Below are positions 56,255-64,000 of a DNA stretch of 64,000 nucleotides, piece by piece (the stretch's first letter is position 1; every line of letters begins with the position of its first letter). Position numbers and translations under genes: made by a program. The stretch comes from a virus. The stretch lies in the IMG/VR virus record IMGVR_UViG_3300028283_000494, positions 1 to 64,000 of that record; one strand, written 5' to 3'. A model generated the notes under the pieces. That model had not been told where the DNA came from and did no database searches. It saw only the letters and a list, made by a program, of their open reading frames with translations.

Positions 56255-56788
56255 ATGAGAAGAATAAAAGATTTATTAAAAGAATACAGGATGGGGGATA
56301 TATTAGATGATTGCGGTGGAGTTAATTTATTACACGGATTAAATCAATTAATACATGAAAATTTAAATAAAGATTCTGTTATTTGTGAAATAGGATCATA
56401 CGAGGGAAAATCATCAGAGCTTTTTGCTTTATTATGTAAGGAAGTTTATTGTGTTGACGTTTTTTATGATCAGAGGGCTACCAAAATATTCGATGATATG
56501 ATTAGAAATTATAGTAATATATGGAAAATTGAAAAATTGAGTTCTTTGGCATCTAAAGAATTTCCAAATAATTTTTTTGATTTCATATATATTGACGCCA
56601 ATCACGATTACGATTCTGTTAAACAGGATATTATAAATTGGATCGATAAAATTAAAATTGATGGATATGTTGGTGGACATGACTATCACCAAGGATCTGG
56701 TGGAGTATATGAAGCAACGCAAGAATTATTTAAAGATAAAGATTTGAAAATATATCCAGATTCTAGTTGGATATTAAAAATAAATTAA
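56255..56788 (+). CDS. Class I SAM methyltransferase (Methyltransf_24 type)
   Basis: 177 residues. SVICEIGSYEGKSSELFALL is the SAM loop, VYCVDVFYD the acidic strand-2 end, and FFDFIYIDANHDYDSVKQDI the IDGxHxYxxVxxD signature of Methyltransf_24. These enzymes are common in glycan-modification clusters. Confidence 0.8.
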   Translation: MRRIKDLLKEYRMGDILDDCGGVNLLHGLNQLIHENLNKDSVICEIGSYEGKSSELFALLCKEVYCVDVFYDQRATKIFDDMIRNYSNIWKIEKLSSLASKEFPNNFFDFIYIDANHDYDSVKQDIINWIDKIKIDGYVGGHDYHQGSGGVYEATQELFKDKDLKIYPDSSWILKIN

Positions 56789-56792
56789 AACG

Positions 56793-57962
56793 ATGTTATT
56801 AGAAATAGCTAGGAAGTACAATGTAGATAAAGCCGAATTAGGACAATCGGGAGGGCATAATTATATCCCCTTCTACGAACAAATTTTAAGAGATAAGAAA
56901 GAATCAGCTAAAAATGTATTAGAAATAGGTGTGGCTGGAGGAGCATCATTGAAAATGTGGAGAGACTATTTTGAAAATGCCACTATATATGGATGGGACA
57001 TTTTAGACACATCACATTTAAACGAAGACAGAATAAAAACTTTTATTATCGATCAATCCAATATAAATAGTATAAATAATTTTTTCTTTAAAAATGATAT
57101 AACATTTGATTATATTATAGATGATGGTAGTCATATGCTTAAAGATCAAATGATTAGTTTATTCGAATTATTTCCAAAATTAACGAAAGGTGGGATTTAT
57201 ATCATAGAGGATTTGTGGCATCATAATATAGATAGTTTTTTAAAATTGGGCAAAAAGGATGAATATATTGAATTAATTGATCCTGTTATTAAAAGTTTTG
57301 CGACAGAGGATAAAATAAAATTTTTACTGGATAATCTTATTTGTTGCCAAAAAAATAACGTCATTTTTTCTTCAGCTATAGATAAAACAGATCATCATTT
57401 TTATACTTTCTATAAAAAAATAATATGTAATGTGGGTCTAAGATATAATATTTTTAATAAATATTTAAACGAATATTTCGTTGAAACTGGTAGTTTTAAT
57501 GGTGGTGGGATATCGTGGGCTTTAGATTCTGGGTTTAAAAATGTGGTATCAATAGAACTATCTGAATTATATTATAATAAATGCAAAGAATTATATAAAA
57601 CTAAAGATAACGTTTTTTTATATTTGGGTGATAGTAGTATAATTTTAGGTGATATTATAAGGAGTATAAATACTCCAATGACTTTCTGGTTAGATGGGCA
57701 TTATTCTGGTGGTGATACAGCGATAGGTAAATATAATAGTCCATTAATGCAAGAGCTGGATATAATAAAAGATCATCCTATAAAGACTCATACAATATTG
57801 ATAGATGATATGAGGTGTTGGAATGACTTACATGAATTCAATAAAAATGATATTCTCAATAAATTAGAAGAGATCAATAAAGATTATGAAATAACTTACG
57901 AAGACGGATTTATAGATAAAGACATTTTAGTGGCAAAAATAAATAATAAAAATGTTTTATAG
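56793..57962 (+). CDS. Fused two-domain methyltransferase
   Basis: 389 residues. Domain 1 (about 1-190): NVLEIGVAGGASLKMWRDYF, IYGWDILD, FDYIIDDGSHMLKDQM, GGIYIIEDLWHHN. Domain 2 (about 225-385): YFVETGSFNGGGISWALDSG, VVSIELSELYYNKCKELY, FWLDGHYSGGDTAIG, ILIDDMRCW. Two complete class I folds in one chain are unusual and suggest two methylation steps on one glycan. Overlaps the next gene by 11 bases. Confidence 0.75.
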   Translation: MLLEIARKYNVDKAELGQSGGHNYIPFYEQILRDKKESAKNVLEIGVAGGASLKMWRDYFENATIYGWDILDTSHLNEDRIKTFIIDQSNINSINNFFFKNDITFDYIIDDGSHMLKDQMISLFELFPKLTKGGIYIIEDLWHHNIDSFLKLGKKDEYIELIDPVIKSFATEDKIKFLLDNLICCQKNNVIFSSAIDKTDHHFYTFYKKIICNVGLRYNIFNKYLNEYFVETGSFNGGGISWALDSGFKNVVSIELSELYYNKCKELYKTKDNVFLYLGDSSIILGDIIRSINTPMTFWLDGHYSGGDTAIGKYNSPLMQELDIIKDHPIKTHTILIDDMRCWNDLHEFNKNDILNKLEEINKDYEITYEDGFIDKDILVAKINNKNVL

Positions 57963-58557
57963 TCAACAAAAAGAAGATGAGATACTTTATAATAAGTATT
58001 TAAATTATAAAAATGGATTTTTTATTGAAATTGGGGCGATGAATGGTATAGACTATTCAAATACAAAATTTTTCGAAGACAATCTTGTTTGGAATGGTAT
58101 TTTAATTGAACCAACTAGTCAATTTATCGAATTGGAAAAGAATAGACCAAAGTGTTTAAATTTCAATCTTGCCATTTCTGAAAAAATTGGTGAAATTGAA
58201 TTTATAGGGAAAGGAGCCCTTAGTGGATGTAAAGAAAGTATGAGTGATTCGTATAAAAAATTATGGGGAATAGATGAAAAACTATCATATAAAGTAAAAT
58301 CTGTCCCTTTCCATGTTCTGACAAGTAAAATAGATATAAAAAAAGTAGATCTATTTTCAATTGATGTAGAAGGCGGAGAGATAGAAGTTTTAAATACATT
58401 TGATTGGAGAATACCAGTTTATATTATTCTTATTGAACTAGATACACACAATCCAGATAAAGATGAAAAATGTAGAGAAATTTTAAGAAAAAGGGGATTT
58501 GAATTCAAATTGAGAATAGGGTCTAATGATGTTTGGATAAATAGAGAGAATATATGA
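57952..58557 (+). CDS. FkbM-family methyltransferase
   Basis: 201 residues. GFFIEIGAMNGIDYSNTKFF, WNGILIEPTSQFIELEKNRP and KVDLFSIDVEGGEIEVLNTF are the ordered FkbM motifs; these enzymes O-methylate sugars and polyketides. Overlaps neighbours at both ends (11 and 4 bases). Confidence 0.88.
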   Translation: MFYSQQKEDEILYNKYLNYKNGFFIEIGAMNGIDYSNTKFFEDNLVWNGILIEPTSQFIELEKNRPKCLNFNLAISEKIGEIEFIGKGALSGCKESMSDSYKKLWGIDEKLSYKVKSVPFHVLTSKIDIKKVDLFSIDVEGGEIEVLNTFDWRIPVYIILIELDTHNPDKDEKCREILRKRGFEFKLRIGSNDVWINRENI

Positions 58558-59426
58558 AAATAATTTACGTTATATTATTGGATGAAAGTGAAAGGCATCA
58601 TTGTTATTTACCAGATGTTTTAAAAACTTGGATAGTGCCATCTATTAATCAGTGCCATAGATTAAATCCAGATTGTGAAATAGTTGTCATAACTGATACT
58701 AAAATATTCGAAAATGAATTACCGTTTGTTAAATTTTTTGAAATTGAAGATTATGTGGATGATGATATTATGTGGTTCAAAAATAATTATATTCATTTGA
58801 GCACAAATCAATATCAATTTGAAAAAAATGCCATCCTTAGATTTTTATATCTTAAAAATTTCTGTGTTAAACATAAAATAGATCATTTTCTTCATTTGGA
58901 ACCAGATGTATTAGTTTTTAGTGACATTTTGGAAGATATGATTTTTTTTAAAAATTATAATATTACATTGATACATCATATAGGCGCTGGTGTTTGTTTC
59001 TTTAATAACGCTACAAATGTTTTACTCGAATTTTTTACATATATAAAAAATTCATATACTATTCCACAGTTAAATCCAAGAGCCTTTGACATTAAATCTG
59101 AAAAGGAATTTTATGATCACAATATAAAAAATGAAATTGGAGCAGGTGGTGTATCTGATATGCATTTTTGGAATCTTTATAATTCTTTACACGAAAATGA
59201 ATCGTTTTGCGAAATGGATAGAAATATAGATAATATTTTTTATCACACCTTTTTAGTGGATCAAACAAAAGAACAAAATTGGTTAAAGGAAAATAATTTG
59301 AAAAAATTATTTCTTGAAGAAGACAAATGTTACGGTTTTCACGTTGATAAAAAAGTTAGAATTAAATATTTACACTGCCACGGAAATAACAAATTGTTGA
59401 TACCAAAAATAATAAACAATGAATGA
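58554..59426 (+). CDS. Putative GT-A type glycosyltransferase
   Basis: 290 residues. A Rossmann-like start (IIYVILLDESERHHCYLPDV), NPDCEIVVITD and an acidic HFLHLEPDVLVFSD segment resembling a DxD metal site support a nucleotide-sugar transferase. Family not assigned. Overlaps neighbours by four bases. Confidence 0.6.
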   Translation: MKIIYVILLDESERHHCYLPDVLKTWIVPSINQCHRLNPDCEIVVITDTKIFENELPFVKFFEIEDYVDDDIMWFKNNYIHLSTNQYQFEKNAILRFLYLKNFCVKHKIDHFLHLEPDVLVFSDILEDMIFFKNYNITLIHHIGAGVCFFNNATNVLLEFFTYIKNSYTIPQLNPRAFDIKSEKEFYDHNIKNEIGAGGVSDMHFWNLYNSLHENESFCEMDRNIDNIFYHTFLVDQTKEQNWLKENNLKKLFLEEDKCYGFHVDKKVRIKYLHCHGNNKLLIPKIINNE

Positions 59427-60340
59427 TATACAATTTAAAAAATGTTTACCTAAGTAGAAATGGATCTATATTAGATGAAGATTTCAATCTGATAGAAGAT
59501 GCGTCAGAATTGTTCATCAAATGGGATTCTTTTGGTTATGAAAATAATATACCACTTAAAGATTATACTGAAAATAAAATAAAGAGCGGTAACTTAAAAA
59601 AATTAGATAATAAACAATATATTTATGCTTATCCGTATCATAACATATACGTATATGGCCATTTATGGGATTCTTTTAGACAAATAAAAGAGATTGAGGA
59701 AAATAATATAAAAGGTAGTCTTTTATTGGGGATTGAATCGCGACATATAACTAATCTATATCATCATCTGGATATATTCGGATATGATAGGTCGAAGACC
59801 TTAAGTTGTGATTGTATGAATTATGTTTATTTTGTTCCAAATTTAATAGTGCCTGTTGATGGAGTCTACATGTCAAGATTGAATAAAGACGAATTTGAAT
59901 GGCTAAGAAATAGATATTTTTATAAAAATAAATTAATGAATGTATCAAAGATTAACAACGATGATAAATTTAAATTGTATTTATCAAGAGGATCTTCAAA
60001 TTCAGATTATAGAAGTGTTATAAATGATAATGAGGTGTCTGACTTTTTATTAAAGAATGGATATATAAAAATAACAGGGAACGAATCTTTAGAAGAACAT
60101 ATATACTATTTTTCTAATGCCACACATATCATTGGCTATCACGGTGCAATATTTAAAAATTGTATATTTTGCTGTAAACAACCAATAATACATGAATTCT
60201 GTTCAAAAAATTGTGAAAAATGTTTTTTAAATGTTAGTGATACATGTGAAATAACAAAAAATCATCAGCAGATCAAAATAGATTCCGATGATAGATATAA
60301 TACTACAATAGATATTGAAATAATAAAAAATATAATATGA
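59423..60340 (+). CDS. Glycosyltransferase family 61-like
   Basis: 305 residues. LYLSRGSSNSDYRSVINDNE, SLEEHIYYFSNATHIIGYHG and AIFKNCIFC correspond to the GT61 pattern (R-x-N/R, G-x-H-G-A). A C-terminal CSKNCEKCFLNVSDTC cluster may bind zinc. Part of the coupled operon. Confidence 0.78.
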   Translation: MIYNLKNVYLSRNGSILDEDFNLIEDASELFIKWDSFGYENNIPLKDYTENKIKSGNLKKLDNKQYIYAYPYHNIYVYGHLWDSFRQIKEIEENNIKGSLLLGIESRHITNLYHHLDIFGYDRSKTLSCDCMNYVYFVPNLIVPVDGVYMSRLNKDEFEWLRNRYFYKNKLMNVSKINNDDKFKLYLSRGSSNSDYRSVINDNEVSDFLLKNGYIKITGNESLEEHIYYFSNATHIIGYHGAIFKNCIFCCKQPIIHEFCSKNCEKCFLNVSDTCEITKNHQQIKIDSDDRYNTTIDIEIIKNII

Positions 60341-61107
60341 AAAAAATATCATTTATTCCAAATATGGGCGCCAGATTTGGTCATCAGTTCGTAGAATGGT
60401 TATATGGATATATCTATTGTAGAAATAATAATTATATATTCTATCATCATGAATTTATCGGTAAATCTCCAAAATTTGATAATTTTTTAAATTTATCTCA
60501 CGGTGAGAGAAATTTTAATTCCTACGGTGAAAAAATCATAACAATGAAAGATATGTCAATAGAGGAATATTTGTCTTCAAATTGCATGGAACTATATCTT
60601 TATGATTATTATAATGATGATTCAAGAGTTTATGCTACAAACGATATGATGATAGAAGATGATATTAGAAATATATTAAGAAATAAATATTTCTCAAATC
60701 ATAATAAAATTAATTATGATAATACTATATCAGTGCATATTAGAAGAGATGACGTTTTTAAAGATAGTCCTTATTGGGCCAGTAGATATATACCAATAGA
60801 ATATTTTATTAATATTCTAAACGACTTGCATGATGAGTATCCATCATTTGATGTGAGAATTTTTTCGAGTAATGTAGACGAATCTTTTAAAGATATAAAA
60901 AATATTAAATATGAAAATATATATTATCACATAGATGACAGTATAGAGAACACATTAAATTATTTGATAAAATCTAAAATATTAATAACCAGTAACAGCG
61001 GTATATCTTTTATACCAACTTTATTATCGAAAGTGGATAACATTAAAATATGTCAGGATAATTTCTGGCTTAAATGGCCAAAAGAATGCATTATAAAAAA
61101 TACTTAA
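60337..61107 (+). CDS. GT11-like alpha-1,2-fucosyltransferase
   Basis: 256 residues. NMGARFGHQFVEWLYGYIYC at the start and TISVHIRRDDVFKDSPYWAS (HxRRxD GDP-fucose motif) with ITSNSGISFIPTLLSK near the end fit GT11. Overlaps the GT61 gene by four bases. Confidence 0.78.
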   Translation: MKKISFIPNMGARFGHQFVEWLYGYIYCRNNNYIFYHHEFIGKSPKFDNFLNLSHGERNFNSYGEKIITMKDMSIEEYLSSNCMELYLYDYYNDDSRVYATNDMMIEDDIRNILRNKYFSNHNKINYDNTISVHIRRDDVFKDSPYWASRYIPIEYFINILNDLHDEYPSFDVRIFSSNVDESFKDIKNIKYENIYYHIDDSIENTLNYLIKSKILITSNSGISFIPTLLSKVDNIKICQDNFWLKWPKECIIKNT

Positions 61108-61112
61108 ATTGA

Positions 61113-64000
61113 ATGAAAAAATTACAAAGGAAAATAATAGATGATACTGAACATCTTAGACCATTACCAAAATATCCTACTTATCCACCATATCATGTTG
61201 GATATTACATAGAAGATTATTTTTTCAACTATTATTTGAAAAATAATGTGGAGACAGATAGAATTTATCTACCAATTTTCTGGACCAGTTGTTATAACAA
61301 TACTTGGTATGATAATAATATAGTTATGCCAGATATACAATCTTTTTTAAATACGCTAGATCCAAATTTAAAATATTTTACTGTTTGTCAACACGAACGC
61401 GCGCCTCAAGAAAAATTACCAAATAACACTTTAATTTTTTCTTCCAGTGGTAAAATTCACGCTGATAATAAAAGTAATAATCATGTTCCTATTCCACTTG
61501 TTTGTTCACCTATAAAAAACATAAAATTGAACAAAAAAAGAGATATTTTTTGTTCTTTTATTGGGGCAAATACACATAAGATAAGAAAGGATATGTTCAA
61601 CGCATTAAAAAGTGAAGACAGATATTATCTATCTTTAAATGAATGGAATATTGACACACCAAAACCAAAAGAAGATGAATTCAAAAATATTACAGAGAGA
61701 TCTGTTTTCGCCTTATCACCAAGAGGAGATGGACCTACTAGTTTCAGAACTTATGAGGCTATGCAGTTAGGAGCAATACCCGTTTATATTTATGATTATA
61801 AATGGATACCATATGAAAATAAAATAAATTGGAATGATTTATGTATTTTTATACATGAAAACGAAATACCTCATTTGAAAGATATTTTAGAACATATACC
61901 CGAAGATAAAATAGAAAAAATGAGATTAGAAATTAAAAGGGTATATAACGATTTTTTCACATTGCAATCAGTGTCTAAAAATATAATATCACATTTAAAG
62001 GAAGAAAAAATGAGATTGATCACATTTTATACAGAATCACATAAAGAACTCATAGAAAATTATTTTTTACCAACGATTGAAAAATTCAACGAATTTGATG
62101 TTAAAATAGAAAATTTCGATCAGAACTGTGAAGGTTATTACAGATGTGATGGTTGGGGTGATGCCATGTTAAATAAAGTAAATCTAATTATTAGAACTAT
62201 AAAAGAAACATGGGGAGATTATTTTGTTTATTCTGATTGTGATATTATGTTTTTTGATAAAATAAAAGATCAATTATTGAAATCAATAAGAAATCATGAT
62301 ATATCATTTCAACACGATGGTAATAGTGTGTGTGCTGGATTTTTTATATGTAAATCAAATGAAAACACTTTAAAATTGTGGGAAACTGTGAAAGAAAATA
62401 CATATAAATTTAATGACGATCAATTAACTTTAAATCAATATCTTGATATTATAAATTATAATAGACTACCAATATCGTTTTTTACTATTGGTAATGTTAA
62501 CGGATTTAAGAGATGGGATGGAGAGAAAAGTTACTCCATACCAAAAAATATAGTTATGTTTCATGCCAATTGGACGATTGGAGTTAATAGAAAAATTGAA
62601 CTTTTTAATTATATCATAGACAATATGAAACATAAAATTGATCTTTCGGACATGAAGATTGAATATTTCAATAAAAAAACAGTACACAATTTTAATAATG
62701 GGAAAGTACTTATTGGCGATTTGGTTGATGGAAATATCACTAATCCAATATATTTGAACATTAATATAATTAGTGATATTGTTTTTAATGAGAAAGGTAT
62801 TAATGTATTTTATAATTACTACGATGTAAAAAACAAAGATAGGAAAAAAGAGTTAAAATATTGTTTGGATATGTTATTATCAAATAAAAAAATAAGTAAC
62901 CTTTATATACTATGTAGTAATAAATTAGACATTGAACAAAATAACGTGACAAAAATAGATTTCAATTTTGAGCAACCATCGTTTAAAGATTATTTTAATA
63001 TTATCAATTTTTATTCAAGTGATGAGAGTATTAATATTCTTTTGAATTCTGACTGTTTTGTTGATGAAAAGAATATAGATTTAATATCAAAAAATATAAA
63101 AGAAAATGAAGTTTATTGTTTATCCAGATGGGATATAGTTTCGAATAAAGATTTTAAAAGTACTCATTATGATATAGAGTGTAGTCAAGACGCTTGGATT
63201 AAAATAGGTAAATTTTCTAATCGTATAGAGGGTAATTATAAAATGGGTGTACCAGGTTGTGATAACGCGATTGCCTACGAATTTCAAAAAATTGGATATA
63301 AAATATCTAATCCTTCCAAAGATATTAAAATATACCATTACCATTTATCTGATGTTAGAACATATGGAGTATCACATGATGATAAAGAAAGTCATAGAAT
63401 TCGAAGACCTTATGTATTCGTTCAAAGTTCGAAACTCGATGAAAATACAATAACAAAAAAAATAATATCTGATGATGTAACTGAGAAAAAAGAAAATTTC
63501 AACTCATCTACTTTGAATAAATTCGTTGATAATGTTTATCTTATAAATCTTAAAAGAAGAGATGATAGATTAAACCATATGATAAATGAATTTGATAAAA
63601 TAAATGTTTCTTTTAAAAGGTTCAACGCAATAGATGGTAAAATTATGGGTGATGGTCTTAAATCTTCTCAAGTGGCATGTTTAAGAAGTCATGTTGGAGT
63701 TATTAGAGACGCTTTAAGGATGGGATATAATAGGTTTGTTATTTTTGAAGATGACGTCATATTTTGTGACGATTTTGAAAAAAGGTTCAAGTATTATTCT
63801 GAGAATGTGCCAGACGATTGGGATATAATGTATCTTGGATGTAATTTACATAGTTCCAGCAATCCAAAATTCATTAAAAATTTTATCTATAAAGTAGAAG
63901 AATGTTACGGGTGCTTTGCTATGATTTTAAATAATAAAAATGGATTGTTTGAAAAAATTATAGAAATAACTAAAGACGAAGAAAAACCAATAGATAATTA
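61113..64000 (+). CDS. Giant multidomain glycosyltransferase (3' end outside window)
   Basis: Open from ATG 61113 to the window edge (at least 962 residues) with no stop. Domain 1 (about 1-290) is exostosin/GT47-like: SVFALSPRGDGPTSFRTYEA, MQLGAIPVYIYD. Domain 2 (about 300-500) is a GT-A transferase: LITFYTESHKELI, GDYFVYSDCDIMFFDKIKDQ, FQHDGNSVCAGFFICKSNEN. A third part (about 540-760, LLNSDCFVDEKN, GVPGCDNAIAYEF) resembles DUF-type transferases. Domain 4 (from about 805) is GT25: VYLINLKRRDDRLNHMINEF, FVIFEDDVIF, MYLGCNLHS. It probably assembles a multi-sugar chain. Confidence 0.8.
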   Translation, partial: MKKLQRKIIDDTEHLRPLPKYPTYPPYHVGYYIEDYFFNYYLKNNVETDRIYLPIFWTSCYNNTWYDNNIVMPDIQSFLNTLDPNLKYFTVCQHERAPQEKLPNNTLIFSSSGKIHADNKSNNHVPIPLVCSPIKNIKLNKKRDIFCSFIGANTHKIRKDMFNALKSEDRYYLSLNEWNIDTPKPKEDEFKNITERSVFALSPRGDGPTSFRTYEAMQLGAIPVYIYDYKWIPYENKINWNDLCIFIHENEIPHLKDILEHIPEDKIEKMRLEIKRVYNDFFTLQSVSKNIISHLKEEKMRLITFYTESHKELIENYFLPTIEKFNEFDVKIENFDQNCEGYYRCDGWGDAMLNKVNLIIRTIKETWGDYFVYSDCDIMFFDKIKDQLLKSIRNHDISFQHDGNSVCAGFFICKSNENTLKLWETVKENTYKFNDDQLTLNQYLDIINYNRLPISFFTIGNVNGFKRWDGEKSYSIPKNIVMFHANWTIGVNRKIELFNYIIDNMKHKIDLSDMKIEYFNKKTVHNFNNGKVLIGDLVDGNITNPIYLNINIISDIVFNEKGINVFYNYYDVKNKDRKKELKYCLDMLLSNKKISNLYILCSNKLDIEQNNVTKIDFNFEQPSFKDYFNIINFYSSDESINILLNSDCFVDEKNIDLISKNIKENEVYCLSRWDIVSNKDFKSTHYDIECSQDAWIKIGKFSNRIEGNYKMGVPGCDNAIAYEFQKIGYKISNPSKDIKIYHYHLSDVRTYGVSHDDKESHRIRRPYVFVQSSKLDENTITKKIISDDVTEKKENFNSSTLNKFVDNVYLINLKRRDDRLNHMINEFDKINVSFKRFNAIDGKIMGDGLKSSQVACLRSHVGVIRDALRMGYNRFVIFEDDVIFCDDFEKRFKYYSENVPDDWDIMYLGCNLHSSSNPKFIKNFIYKVEECYGCFAMILNNKNGLFEKIIEITKDEEKPIDN

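Noticed and set aside
1-64000. Genome-wide recoding of UGA to tryptophan
   Set aside because: Many genes end in TGA, often in ATGA overlaps, and tryptophan is encoded by TGG throughout. Only the release factor and one small ORF contain internal TGA, so a general alternative code does not fit this window.

Overview
The window is an AT-rich, tightly packed stretch that reads as part of the genome of a large tailed phage infecting a Bacteroidota host. Phage signs are short overlapping genes on both strands, a tRNA array, about ten free-standing homing endonucleases, a DUF3008 protein, DNA methyltransferases, a phage-type amidoligase, phage-style leucine-rich/KOW repeat proteins, and phage copies of host genes (release factor, bL36, RtcB, Clp ATPase, PurA, DeoC, CorA). 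Host signs are repeated TAnnTTTG (-7) promoter elements of the Bacteroidota sigma factor, an exported protein with a type IX secretion-like module and a FISUMP domain, and a bifunctional nuclease with a UVR tail typical of Bacteroidota. I see no capsid, terminase, portal or polymerase gene here.

Layout. 0-6 kb: a homing endonuclease end and a decayed GIY-YIG copy, a GT25 glycosyltransferase, a glycine-rich protein, an exported FISUMP protein, a Dam-like methylase and DUF3008. 6-10 kb (minus): amidoligase-like protein and a 1010-residue LRR/KOW-repeat protein. 10-20 kb: bifunctional nuclease, a membrane coiled-coil protein, a second DNA methylase and small genes (HsmA-like, TIM barrel, HAD, VWA, CAP, OmpA-like). 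20.2-25.8 kb: a late-type leader, a 42-residue peptide and a tRNA array mixed with hairpin RNAs, tRNA fragments and HNH genes. 25.8-34 kb: more homing endonucleases, CorA, a release factor interrupted by two UGA codons, an HD hydrolase, an ATP-grasp/crystallin-J1 pair and two ribbon-helix-helix proteins. 34-38 kb: a Clp ATPase broken inside its first Walker A motif by a split intein with an endonuclease gene between the halves. 38-46 kb: transporter, receiver domain, exonuclease, PurA and a 400-base structured non-coding region. 46-50.4 kb: bL36, RtcB and a Ro60-like gene fractured by a LAGLIDADG endonuclease, then a small structured RNA. 50-55 kb (minus): methyltransferase, acidic protein, endonuclease, DPYGEExW-repeat protein and DeoC. 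55-64 kb: a translationally coupled run of glycosyl-, sulfo- and methyltransferases that ends in a giant fused glycosyltransferase running off the window.

How they may work together. The release factor, bL36, tRNA set, RtcB and Ro60-like protein point to heavy investment in translation and RNA repair. The methylases protect DNA, and the glycosyl/methyltransferase cluster probably decorates virions or the host surface. The strongest candidates for new biology are the fractured Clp ATPase with a very short intein N-half, the UGA-gated RF1-like gene, a recurring DPYGEExW peptide found in four unrelated proteins, a recurring YACAGCAA hairpin RNA, and a tRNA-like element whose arms occur in circularly permuted order.
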